Positions 1 through 6,154 of a stretch of DNA of 14,343 bases are shown here, piece after piece; the first letter of the stretch is position 1; every line of letters starts with the position of its first letter. Source of the stretch: an uncultured Candidatus Saccharibacteria bacterium (GTDB lineage: Bacteria; Patescibacteria; Saccharimonadia; Saccharimonadales; JAEWBQ01); assembly GCA_946885745.1 (NCBI GenBank), contig CAMPGV010000021.1, positions 1 through 14,343 of the forward strand. The letters are read 5' to 3'. The notes under the pieces are model-generated. The model made no database searches and was not told where the DNA came from. It saw only the letters and a program-made list of their open reading frames with translations. Made by a program: the position numbers and the translations under genes.

Positions 1-13
1 TTGCTTGTGCCAT
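1..13 (-). CDS. 5' fragment of an unidentified gene leaving the left edge
   Basis: Only four codons are visible (Met-Ala-Gln-Ala). The support is upstream: a Shine-Dalgarno-like AAGGGAG (minus strand, positions 24-30) about ten bases before the ATG, and a TATAAT at 43-48 that would give a 5' leader of about 23 nt. The preceding gene ends at 122 with a strong hairpin, so an independent transcription unit starting here is plausible. Nothing can be said of the product. The start could also be fortuitous. Confidence 0.45.
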
Positions 14-18
14 AAAAA

Positions 19-48
19 ATAATCTCCCTTAGTACAAGAGAGATTATA
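19..48 (-). promoter_or_regulatory. Promoter -10 and overlapping inverted repeat for the left-edge gene
   Basis: The minus strand reads TATAAT at 48-43, a perfect -10 hexamer; no good -35 is seen 16-18 bp upstream. An 8-bp perfect inverted repeat, ATAATCTC (19-26) and GAGATTAT (40-47), overlaps the -10 with its right arm and ends just past the ribosome binding site with its left arm. Transcription would begin near 36, inside the repeat, so it would act as a DNA operator rather than an RNA hairpin. The operator role is inferred from position only. Confidence 0.4.
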
Positions 49-84
49 CATGAGTGTCTAAAATAATAGGAACAAGGAGAGTGC

Positions 85-117
85 GGTGGCGCAACGTCAC
101 GAAGACGCAGCGCCACC
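85..117 (-). terminator. Strong hairpin after the winged-helix gene
   Basis: GGTGGCGC (85-92) pairs perfectly with GCGCCACC (110-117), and inside it CGTC (95-98) pairs with GACG (104-107), leaving a 5-nt loop. It starts 4 nt after the stop codon of the gene at 122-490. No U-tract follows on the minus strand, so it may be an mRNA 3'-end stabiliser or a weak terminator rather than a canonical intrinsic terminator. Confidence 0.45.
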
Positions 118-121
118 CGGC

Positions 122-490
122 TCACGAAGCCTTCACGAACTCACCCAATGCCACTCCGGCAATTTCACGAGCCCGCACTTCAGAGAGACGCTCTCGACCC
201 TTCTTAGTAAGGTAGAAAGCCGAAGCCTTCTCCTTGATTGGGTCAGACAGAGAGCCGTAGGCTTCCACGTTTGCTGTGTCATCACGAAACACCGCGTCTT
301 CGGCAACCAGCAGGTTGACCGCTCGGCAGACGTCACTTTGATGCACTCCTTTGATCTCTAATTGGGAGCGTAAGTCTAACCCGTAGCGTCCGCCACGGGC
401 CACAACCACGCTCTCCCCTCGGGATTCGAGCCGCTTAAGCGCCTTGAGCACTAGTACGCAGATTTTGTCCAAATCTCTTTCGCGTGCCAT
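122..490 (-). CDS. Winged-helix-like small protein, possible transcription regulator
   Basis: A 122-residue protein. The start is well supported by AAGGAGAGG seven bases before the ATG. An N-terminal helix (about 5-23) is followed by a helix-turn-helix-like stretch (about 37-66, LRSQLEIKGVHQSDVCRAVN...) and then a segment that reads like a wing and recognition of a terminal helix (AFYLTKKGRERLSEV, about 91-105). The YLTxKGRExL pattern is common at the wing of MarR/PadR-like winged-helix proteins. No ligand or metal site is evident, so the regulator role is inferred from fold pattern alone. It lies downstream of argS but has its own near-consensus promoter (579-607) and a structured leader. 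A 15-bp palindrome at 514-528, just upstream of its ribosome binding site, could be an autoregulatory operator. Not recognised as a named family. Confidence 0.82.
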   Translation of the reverse strand: MARERDLDKICVLVLKALKRLESRGESVVVARGGRYGLDLRSQLEIKGVHQSDVCRAVNLLVAEDAVFRDDTANVEAYGSLSDPIKEKASAFYLTKKGRERLSEVRAREIAGVALGEFVKAS

Positions 491-503
491 GATCCGACCT
501 CTC

Positions 504-534
504 CTTGTTCACACAGGGACCTTCCCTGGACAAG
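504..534 (-). promoter_or_regulatory. Leader hairpin/palindrome next to the ribosome binding site of the winged-helix gene
   Basis: In the minus-strand RNA, CAGGGA (528-523) pairs with UCCCUG (519-514) around a 3-nt loop. An outer stem, CUUGU (534-530) with ACAAG (508-504), ends in the first bases of the AAGGAGAGG ribosome binding site (506-498). It could therefore limit ribosome access. As DNA, the inner palindrome CAGGGA-N3-TCCCTG could instead bind the encoded regulator. Both roles are inferred. Confidence 0.4.
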
Positions 535-535
535 C

Positions 536-560
536 AAAACTCGCCACTATCGCGGCGAGC
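536..560 (-). terminator. Intrinsic terminator or attenuator after argS
   Basis: On the minus strand CTCGCC (559-554) and GGCGAG (545-540) form a 6-bp GC-rich stem with an 8-nt loop, followed directly by TTTT (539-536). It is 26 bp after the argS stop codon, the normal place for its terminator. It also lies downstream of the promoter at 579-607, so the same hairpin would sit in the leader of the winged-helix gene and could attenuate it. Confidence 0.6.
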
Positions 561-578
561 CTCGCTTACTAAAAACAT

Positions 579-607
579 ATTATATTACATCTTATCCGGT
601 GCGTCAA
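579..607 (-). promoter_or_regulatory. Near-consensus promoter in the 3' end of argS
   Basis: The minus strand has TTGACG (607-602), a 17-bp spacer and TATAAT (584-579): 11 of 12 consensus positions with ideal spacing. It overlaps the last codons and stop of argS (Ile-Asp-Ala-Pro-Asp-Lys-Met). Initiation would be near 572, giving a leader of about 80 nt before the ATG at 490. Confidence 0.62.
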
Positions 608-2210
608 TCCCAATGATAGCCAGGCCAGCAGCCAGCGTATCGGCATAGAGTGCCACAATACCTGCACGGTGCTCTTCGTACTCGCTTCCCGCCACCTGAT
701 TCTTCTCGTAGTAGCGGTTAAACTCTTGGGCAAGTTCAAACAAATAGTTACAAATGTGATGCGGCTCAAGACCACGGATTGCTAACTCTACCACCTCGGC
801 ATATTCACCGAGCTTACGAACGAGCGCGCGATCCTCTTCGCGCACTTCACGCGGCATCGTAAAGGTGCCGGTCTTCTCAAGAATACGACGAGCGCGCGCA
901 TGCGCATACTGCAAGTAGCTACCCGTATTACCCGTCAGGCTCACCGCCTCGTTAACATCAAAGACAACGTCACTGCCGATTTTTACCTTTAAGAATTGGT
1001 AGCGTAGCGCACCGGCAATAATCTGGTCGGTTGGCTCACCGCCACGCCCTTCGATAGCACGTCCGAATTCATCAAATAACCACGCAATCTCAATCACATC
1101 CCCGTCACGACTGCTCATCTTGCCGGTCGTCAGCTTCACTGTACCAGTCGAAATGTTGACGGTCGTATCCTTCATCTCCGGCATTGCAAGTTCAGCGGCA
1201 GCAATCACACCCTTAAAGTAGGCTTTCTGCTCTTCAGCGGTAATGATGTAGCTTTTTGCCGGGTGGAACTGCTCGTTCTTCAGTTGCATCAAGCCAAGGT
1301 CACGTGCCGCATACAGGCCGCGTCCGGTTCGTCCCACGAAAACATTATCAAAGCTTCCGTATTTACTACCCTCAAAGACATACGCACCATCAGATTCGGT
1401 AAACACGCCTGGTGTATTAGCTTTAACAATTTCAACACCATGCGCGTCGGCATCGCTTTCAAGGAATCGCGCAACAGTCGGTTGGTTGCCAAGTCGTGCG
1501 ACCGTCGCATCGATCTGTTCAAAGCTCCATTTCTTACAAAGCTCATAGATATCCGTATATAGCGCCGTCTTTGGCTCGAACGACTGGGCGGCAAGATCAT
1601 CAATCTCAACCTTCGCCTCAGGGTCCTCTTTATATGCCTTAGAACCCTCAGCATACATTTTACTCATAAAGCTGTTGCGCTCGTGTTCAGGAATATTCTG
1701 AATCTTTGACAGATCGCCATCTGCAAATCGTAGTAGGCTGTACATACTCTTGCCGACATGTAGGCCAACATCACCGTGGTAACTCACGCGGTACATCTTA
1801 CCCCCGTCGAGGGCAATCAAGTTAGCAATCGTATCGCCAAGTACGGCGTTAAAGGCATGTCCGATGTGCATCGCCTTAAATGGATTCGGGTTGTTCGTTT
1901 CAATAACAATCGGTGCGCCTGCTCGCTGTGGTCGGGGCTTCACCTGCACCAAGTTAAGCAGTGCCGCATCGCCAAGACGGATATTAATAAAACCCGGTCC
2001 TGCAACAGAAACTTCAGTGAAGTCTTCGTTTTCACGGAGCTTCGCGGCAATCTCTTCAGCAATTTCACGTGGGTTCTTACCAAGCTGCTTTACTAGTTGC
2101 ATTGCGATATTGGTCGCATAGTCGCCAAACTGCGGGTCGGGACGCGATAGCTGTACGTCGATTTCAATCTCGTACAAGTCGCGGATAAGTTGAGTAATTT
2201 TTTGTTCCAT
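585..2210 (-). CDS. argS: Arginyl-tRNA synthetase
   Basis: Class I aminoacyl-tRNA synthetase that charges tRNA-Arg with arginine in the cytoplasm. From the MEQK start it has 541 residues, slightly compact for the family (about 550-590). It has an N-terminal additional domain (about 1-90) and the ATP-binding signature NPNPFKAMHIGH, with HIGH at about 115-118. The late signature is KMSSRDG at about 364-370 (KMSKS equivalent). The C-terminal DALR-type anticodon domain includes LTGNTGSYLQYAHARARRIL at about 425-444. An upstream in-frame ATG at 2219 overlaps a TATAAT -10 box, so the ATG at 2210 is the more likely start and the mRNA may be leaderless. It is separated from the upstream small gene by a strong terminator and so appears to be its own transcription unit. 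Confidence 0.96.
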   Translation of the reverse strand: MEQKITQLIRDLYEIEIDVQLSRPDPQFGDYATNIAMQLVKQLGKNPREIAEEIAAKLRENEDFTEVSVAGPGFINIRLGDAALLNLVQVKPRPQRAGAPIVIETNNPNPFKAMHIGHAFNAVLGDTIANLIALDGGKMYRVSYHGDVGLHVGKSMYSLLRFADGDLSKIQNIPEHERNSFMSKMYAEGSKAYKEDPEAKVEIDDLAAQSFEPKTALYTDIYELCKKWSFEQIDATVARLGNQPTVARFLESDADAHGVEIVKANTPGVFTESDGAYVFEGSKYGSFDNVFVGRTGRGLYAARDLGLMQLKNEQFHPAKSYIITAEEQKAYFKGVIAAAELAMPEMKDTTVNISTGTVKLTTGKMSSRDGDVIEIAWLFDEFGRAIEGRGGEPTDQIIAGALRYQFLKVKIGSDVVFDVNEAVSLTGNTGSYLQYAHARARRILEKTGTFTMPREVREEDRALVRKLGEYAEVVELAIRGLEPHHICNYLFELAQEFNRYYEKNQVAGSEYEEHRAGIVALYADTLAAGLAIIGIDAPDKM

Positions 2211-2217
2211 TAGGTTC

Positions 2218-2226
2218 ATTATACCA
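2218..2226 (-). promoter_or_regulatory. Extended -10 promoter of argS
   Basis: The minus strand reads TGG-TATAAT (2226-2218), a perfect -10 with the TGn extension. No convincing -35 lies 17 bp upstream (CTGTTG at best), which an extended -10 can tolerate. Seven bases separate it from the ATG at 2210, so transcription would start at or next to the start codon. Confidence 0.6.
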
Positions 2227-2256
2227 GTTTACAGTTGTGACAACAGAGGCGCAGCA

Positions 2257-2282
2257 AAACGCCCGCCAAGTAGCGGGCGTTT
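2257..2282 (-). terminator. Intrinsic terminator after the 50-residue gene
   Basis: AAACGCCCGC (2257-2266) and GCGGGCGTTT (2273-2282) form a perfect 10-bp stem with a 6-nt loop. On the minus strand it is followed by a short T-run, and it lies 15 bp after the stop codon of the gene at 2298-2450. It would also end read-through from pyrG. Being symmetric, it could work on both strands. Confidence 0.8.
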
Positions 2283-2297
2283 ATTGATCGAGCCAAT

Positions 2298-2450
2298 TTA
2301 TTCTTCTGGCAAATCTTCTAGGGCAATATAGTCAGTCGTCGTTGAGACGGCACTAATACCCTTAATGTTATGCAAAAGAGTACGCAGAACCGACACATCA
2401 TCGGTACTAATCATTGGTTCGAGTGAATCTAAGTGTTTTTCTTCAGCCAT
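2298..2450 (-). CDS. Small acidic protein of unknown function (50 residues)
   Basis: The ATG at 2450 opens a 50-residue frame starting MAEEKHLDSLEPM and ending in IALEDLPEE. It carries an excess of Asp/Glu and has no membrane segment or cysteines. The central segment (VSVLRTLLHNIKGISAV, about 19-35) looks amphipathic-helical, followed by a possible strand. No known family was recognised. Three things support a real gene: it fills most of the gap between pyrG and argS, it has a promoter of its own (TTGACA-17-TAGTAT at 2476-2504), and a strong terminator closes it. No clear Shine-Dalgarno is seen (only GAAAGAAA), which weakens the call. It overlaps no other gene. Confidence 0.68.
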   Translation of the reverse strand: MAEEKHLDSLEPMISTDDVSVLRTLLHNIKGISAVSTTTDYIALEDLPEE

Positions 2451-2475
2451 GTTTGTTTCTTTCGTTTACATGAAT

Positions 2476-2504
2476 ATACTAGCATACTTCTTACGCTTTG
2501 TCAA
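2476..2504 (-). promoter_or_regulatory. Promoter of the 50-residue gene, inside the pyrG 3' end
   Basis: The minus strand has a perfect TTGACA (2504-2499), a 17-bp spacer and TAGTAT (2481-2476). The -35 is made of the last pyrG codons (Ile-Asp-Lys). A TATATT at 2478-2473 is an alternative -10 but at 20-bp spacing. The transcript would begin about 20 nt before the ATG at 2450. Confidence 0.55.
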
Positions 2505-4077
2505 TTGCTGCGCGGATCAGACCCTTGAAAAGCGGATGGGCACGCATTGGACGTGAGCGGAATTCCGGGTGTGCCTGGGTAGCAATAAAGTACGGGTGAT
2601 CGGCTGCTTCGACAAATTCGACAAGCTTGCCGTTTGGCGAAGTGCCGCTAATAACAAGGCCGCCCTTCTCGATCTCCGGCAAAAATGCCTGATTTACCTC
2701 ATAGCGGTGACGATGGCGCTCAATGATCTCCGGCTCTATGTAGAGTTTGTACGCCAGCGACTGCTTCGTAAGGATAGCTGGGTAATCACCAAGTCGCAGT
2801 GTGCCGCCAGTCGACTCCAACCCTGCCTGCCCTTCCATGATATAGACAACATTATGGGGTGTCTCTGGGTCAAACTCGCTACTATTAGCAGTCTTGAGCC
2901 CGGCTCGGCGTGCAGCCGCAATGACCGCCACCTGTAGCCCAAGGCAAATTCCGAGATACGGTACGTTATTCTCAAGGGCGTAGCGGGCAGCCGCGATCTT
3001 CCCTTCAACACCGCGCAGGCCGAATCCACCGGGCACAAGCAGCGCATCTACCTCTGCAAAGTCCTTCTTCGTTGCCGTTTCGGCGTTTATCCACTGGATG
3101 TCCACACCCACTTTTTCACCCCAAGCAGCTGCCTTAAGTGCTTCAAGGACAGAGATATAGGTGTCTTCGTTGTCCATATATTTAGCCACAAGACCAACCT
3201 TTACTCGCGTCTCTGGCTGCGCTGATTGCTGCATTACCAACTGGTGCCAGCCGGTGAGTTTTGGTTTTGCAGTTAAACCTGAGAACTTAGTTAGCAGCTG
3301 GTGCATACCACTGTTAGCTAGAATTTCCGGAATACGATAGACCGTATCAGCATTCGGCATGAGAAGCACGTGCTCTTCTGGCACGCCACCGAAGAGACTA
3401 ATCTTGCGTGCGACGTTTTCTGGCGCAGGGTCGTCAGTACGCACCACCACACTGTCGGGCACGATACCAAATCCACGCAAGTCATTGAGTGCATTTTGCG
3501 CTGGCTTGGTCTTAAATTCTTTACTGGTGCCAATAAACGGCACATACACAACATGGACAAAGAGACAGCGATCACGCCCGACCTTTTGGGCAAATTCTCG
3601 AATCGCCTCAACGAAACTTAGCCCTTCGTAATCACCGACAGTGCCACCGATTTCTACAATATGGATATCGCTACCATTCGCCGAGGTTAAAATCGCATCT
3701 TGAATCGCCTGCGTCAGGTGCGGCACGAGCTGTACCGTCTTGCCGCCGAACTTGCCGGCACGCTCATTCATAATAAGGTCAGATAGTAGTCGGCCTGCTA
3801 GCGTAGCGTTCTTTTGTGTCAGCTCGATGTCGAGAAAGCGCTCATAGTGCCCAAGATCGAGATCTGTCTCAGCGCCGTCTCGTGTCACGAAACACTCGCC
3901 ATGCTCCGCAGGATTCAAAAGACCCGCATCTACATTGAGATACGGGTCACACTTTTGAATTGAAACGACAGCACCTTTGGCCTGTAATACAGCACCGATA
4001 CTGGCCGCGGTGATGCCTTTTCCTACCCCCGAGAGTACACCCCCCGTAACAAATATGTATTTCTGTGTTTGTCCCAT
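2491..4077 (-). CDS. pyrG: CTP synthase (glutamine-hydrolysing)
   Basis: Makes CTP from UTP, ATP and glutamine, the last step of pyrimidine nucleotide synthesis. The N-terminal amidoligase domain shows the P-loop GGVLSGVGKGI, CDPYLNVDAG, the HGECFVTRDGAETDLDLGHYE block and IGGTVGDYE. The C-terminal class I glutamine amidotransferase domain has PGGFGLRG, the nucleophile Cys in GICLGLQ (about 380) and the His-Glu pair in AHPEF (about 508). All key residues are present and the length is normal. The start chosen is the ATG at 4077 (MGQTQKYIFVTGG), with GGAGG 11 bases upstream, as CTP synthases usually begin a few residues before YIFVTGG. An in-frame ATG at 4095, eight bases after a -10 hexamer, would add six residues and is a real alternative as a leaderless start. 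It is divergent from the pilin operon. Confidence 0.95.
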   Translation of the reverse strand: MGQTQKYIFVTGGVLSGVGKGITAASIGAVLQAKGAVVSIQKCDPYLNVDAGLLNPAEHGECFVTRDGAETDLDLGHYERFLDIELTQKNATLAGRLLSDLIMNERAGKFGGKTVQLVPHLTQAIQDAILTSANGSDIHIVEIGGTVGDYEGLSFVEAIREFAQKVGRDRCLFVHVVYVPFIGTSKEFKTKPAQNALNDLRGFGIVPDSVVVRTDDPAPENVARKISLFGGVPEEHVLLMPNADTVYRIPEILANSGMHQLLTKFSGLTAKPKLTGWHQLVMQQSAQPETRVKVGLVAKYMDNEDTYISVLEALKAAAWGEKVGVDIQWINAETATKKDFAEVDALLVPGGFGLRGVEGKIAAARYALENNVPYLGICLGLQVAVIAAARRAGLKTANSSEFDPETPHNVVYIMEGQAGLESTGGTLRLGDYPAILTKQSLAYKLYIEPEIIERHRHRYEVNQAFLPEIEKGGLVISGTSPNGKLVEFVEAADHPYFIATQAHPEFRSRPMRAHPLFKGLIRAAIDKA

Positions 4078-4103
4078 GTTAGTTGCTACCTCCATGGATC
4101 TTC

Positions 4104-4112
4104 ATTGTAGCA
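4104..4112 (-). promoter_or_regulatory. Extended -10 promoter of pyrG
   Basis: The minus strand reads TGC-TACAAT (4112-4104). No good -35 lies 16-18 bp upstream. The hexamer ends eight bases before the ATG at 4095, so the transcript has either no leader or one of about 20 nt, depending on which start codon is used. Confidence 0.45.
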
Positions 4113-4130
4113 GTAGATTATTAATAAACG

Positions 4131-4173
4131 CTATATGTAGGATGTTGTGATATTTGCATTACACCACATATAG
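4131..4173. repeat. 8-bp inverted repeat in the pyrG/pilin divergent region
   Basis: CTATATGT (4131-4138) and ACATATAG (4166-4173) are perfect inverted copies 27 bp apart. A weaker stem, ACACC (4161-4165) with GGTGT (4174-4178), overlaps the right arm. The first arm sits just upstream of the pyrG promoter. A binding site for a regulator is possible but not shown. Confidence 0.3.
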
Positions 4174-4193
4174 GGTGTGCACTACATAAAATA

Positions 4194-4235
4194 TGGAAAA
4201 TACAAGCATTTTACCTCTTGGAAAATGGTTTTCCA
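4194..4235. promoter_or_regulatory. Candidate operator upstream of the pilin operon promoter
   Basis: TGGAAAA-TGG-TTTTCCA (4219-4235) is a perfect palindrome with 7-bp arms. It ends 4 bp before the -35 box of the pilin operon, centred near -48 from the predicted start. A third half-site, TGGAAAAT at 4194-4201, is a direct repeat of the left arm 25 bp upstream. The place suits an activator or repressor, and no regulator gene is adjacent. Confidence 0.5.
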
Positions 4236-4239
4236 CATC

Positions 4240-4268
4240 TTGTCTTATCGGCCTGTTACCTCTATATT
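4240..4268 (+). promoter_or_regulatory. Promoter of the seven-pilin operon
   Basis: TTGTCT (4240-4245), a 17-bp spacer and TATATT (4263-4268). The -10 ends six bases before the ATG of the first pilin gene at 4275. No Shine-Dalgarno lies between, so the first cistron is probably leaderless. No other promoter was recognised in the six junctions downstream. Confidence 0.62.
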
Positions 4269-4274
4269 TAGAGT

Positions 4275-5246
4275 ATGCAAAAAACCAAAAGCGGTTTCAC
4301 AATCGTTGAACTTTTGATTGTCATTGTCGTCATCGCTATTCTTGCTGCGATTACAATAGTTGCCTTTAATGGCATTCAGGAGCGAGCCCGCGTCAGCGCC
4401 GTCTCTTCAGCACTGACTCAAGCGAATAAGAAAATCGCCGTTTATCAGGTTGATAACCCCGGCCAGTTTCCGACCGATCTTGCCAGTATCGGCATTACCA
4501 ATAGTGATGTTAGCTACCAGTACTCCGTTAATAACAGCACCAACCCTGCCACCTACTGTGTCACCGCAACGACCGGCAGCACATCTTATAAGTCTAGCTC
4601 CACAAATGCGACACCAACGAGCGGCGGCTGCGCTGGGCACGGCGTTGGGGGTGCGTCTGCGATCATCAATATAGCCACCAACCCTAGTGTTGAGTCAAAC
4701 ACCACAGGCTGGTCGTTCCGCTGGTATGGCAATACCGGTGGGGCAGGCACCAACTCACGGCTAACAAGCGGTGGACTCTACGGCTCCTCATATCTCCGCA
4801 AGACCTGGACAGTTGCAGCCGCTGCTGCCGATAATGGCTTTAATACCTCAAGTAATCAAATCGCCGTTACTCCAGGCAGCAGCTACACTATCTCTGGCGC
4901 CATGCGTACAAATCGATCCGATGTCACCTCGGCCCGTGTTGGTGTCCAGTGGTACGACTCAACTGGCGCGTCACTCGGCACGGCAGCATGGGCAAACTAC
5001 AATACCCTCACAGCAAACACCTGGCGCCGCATTTCAGGAACATTCACTGCCCCGGCTGGAGCAGCAAGTGCTGTCGCTATCTTTAGCAATGCACTTTCAA
5101 TTCCATGGGCCGTTAATGACACTTTCGACTTCGATGGTGCCATGGTTACCGAAGCCGCGAACAGCAACTACGCCGACGGTGATACCCCCAATTGGATTTG
5201 GGACGGTACGCCAAACAATTCAACGTCTCGAGGGCCAGCTGTATGA
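4275..5246 (+). CDS. Type IV prepilin-like protein with C-terminal binding domain (P1)
   Basis: Surface protein of 323 residues, first of seven paralogues. The class III signal is MQKTKSG|F, with the predicted prepilin peptidase cut after Gly7 and Glu at mature position 5. The hydrophobic helix spans 8-31 and continues into the amphipathic helix FNGIQERARVSAVSSAL. The middle segment is the 'QVDNPGQFP...GIT' type. Cys95 and Cys119 are spaced 24 apart, likely as a disulphide closing the pilin head. The hinge SGGCAGHGVGG (116-126) leads to a beta-rich domain (about 133-300) with NPSVESNTTGW and ANTWRRISGTFTAP, resembling CBM4/9-type jelly rolls. It ends in YADGDTPNWIWDGTPN and STSRGPAV. At about twice the size of a usual major pilin, it probably displays an adhesin domain. 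Function and ligand are inferred. Confidence 0.9.
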   Translation: MQKTKSGFTIVELLIVIVVIAILAAITIVAFNGIQERARVSAVSSALTQANKKIAVYQVDNPGQFPTDLASIGITNSDVSYQYSVNNSTNPATYCVTATTGSTSYKSSSTNATPTSGGCAGHGVGGASAIINIATNPSVESNTTGWSFRWYGNTGGAGTNSRLTSGGLYGSSYLRKTWTVAAAAADNGFNTSSNQIAVTPGSSYTISGAMRTNRSDVTSARVGVQWYDSTGASLGTAAWANYNTLTANTWRRISGTFTAPAGAASAVAIFSNALSIPWAVNDTFDFDGAMVTEAANSNYADGDTPNWIWDGTPNNSTSRGPAV

Positions 5247-6154
5247 TAAAGCGACCTCGGGCCGGGTTCACTATCGTTGAGCTTTTGATTGTGATCGTTG
5301 TAATCGCAATTCTTGCGGCAATTACTATTGTTGCGTTCAACGGTATTCAGGAACGGGCACGAGTCAGTAGTGTCTCATCGGCTCTTAGCCAAGCAAACAA
5401 AAAGCTTGCGGCCTTTGCCGTGGATGGTAATGGCTACCCTGCCAGCCTCTCAGCCGTTGATATCACGAGCAACGGCAGCGTCACCTACCAGTACTCTGTC
5501 AACAACAGTGCCAACCCTGCCACCTACTGCGTCACGGCAACAAATGGCACGACATCATACAAATCAAGCTCCGCCAGCCCTGCACCTACAGCAGGCGGCT
5601 GCCCAGGACATGGCCAGGGCGGTGTCGCGGCGATCACCAATCTCCACACCAACCCGTCGGTTGAAACTAACACGACCGGCTACGTTGCCGCTAACGGCAC
5701 AACTATTACACGCTCAACAGCCGCGGCTCTTGTTGGAACAAATGGCATACGCGCCTCGTCGCCAGCCAATAGTATTGCCGATTCAGGCATTAACCTCGGC
5801 GTGCCAGCTGGGGTTGCCGGCCAAACAGTCACCTACTCCGTCCGAGTTCGCGCTCAAACAGCCGATACCTTCCGTCTCTCATTACAAGGCGCGCAGTTTG
5901 TTGGCACTGTCGCCAGCGCGACACTCGCCGCCGGCCAGACGGCTACTCTCAGCTACACTCACAACGTCACAACTTCCGGCACAATCGCCCTTTACATTCT
6001 TCGCTCCAACTCAACTGCGGTCATTAATTACGACGTTGACGGCATGATGGTGACGAGTGGCGCGACGAGCTATGGCTATGCCGACGGTAACTCAACCGAT
6101 TGGGATTGGACAGGCACTGTCAACAACTCCACCTCAACAGGACCACCAGTATGA
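5243..6154 (+). CDS. Type IV prepilin-like protein with C-terminal binding domain (P2)
   Basis: 303 residues starting MIKRPRAG|F, with the ATG overlapping the P1 stop as ATGA. An upstream in-frame start at 5192 would lie inside P1 and put 17 residues before the basic leader, so it is rejected. The pilin helix is as in P1. The middle segment is of the second type, KKLAAFAVDGNGYPASLSAVDI. The cysteines are Cys96 and Cys120, and the hinge GGCPGHGQGG has Pro where other copies have Ala. The C-terminal domain starts NLHTNPSVETNTTGY and lacks the TW[RT]R motif of P1, P4, P5 and P6; the equivalent stretch is AAGQTATLSYTHNVTTSG. It ends YADGNSTDWDWTGTVNN and STSTGPPV. GAGGG in the P1 tail, nine to ten bases before the ATG, may be its ribosome binding site. 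Confidence 0.9.
   Translation: MIKRPRAGFTIVELLIVIVVIAILAAITIVAFNGIQERARVSSVSSALSQANKKLAAFAVDGNGYPASLSAVDITSNGSVTYQYSVNNSANPATYCVTATNGTTSYKSSSASPAPTAGGCPGHGQGGVAAITNLHTNPSVETNTTGYVAANGTTITRSTAAALVGTNGIRASSPANSIADSGINLGVPAGVAGQTVTYSVRVRAQTADTFRLSLQGAQFVGTVASATLAAGQTATLSYTHNVTTSGTIALYILRSNSTAVINYDVDGMMVTSGATSYGYADGNSTDWDWTGTVNNSTSTGPPV

Noticed and set aside
86..361. Plus-strand frame with a GTG start preceded by AAGGAG
   Set aside because: It lies antisense to the winged-helix gene, its protein has no recognisable features, and its first codons are part of the terminator-like hairpin.
5244..5246. Recoding of TGA as Gly or Trp, as in some CPR lineages
   Set aside because: Reading through TGA at the pilin ends would run into the next gene out of frame. 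ATGA overlaps at four junctions and conserved protein ends show that TGA is a stop.
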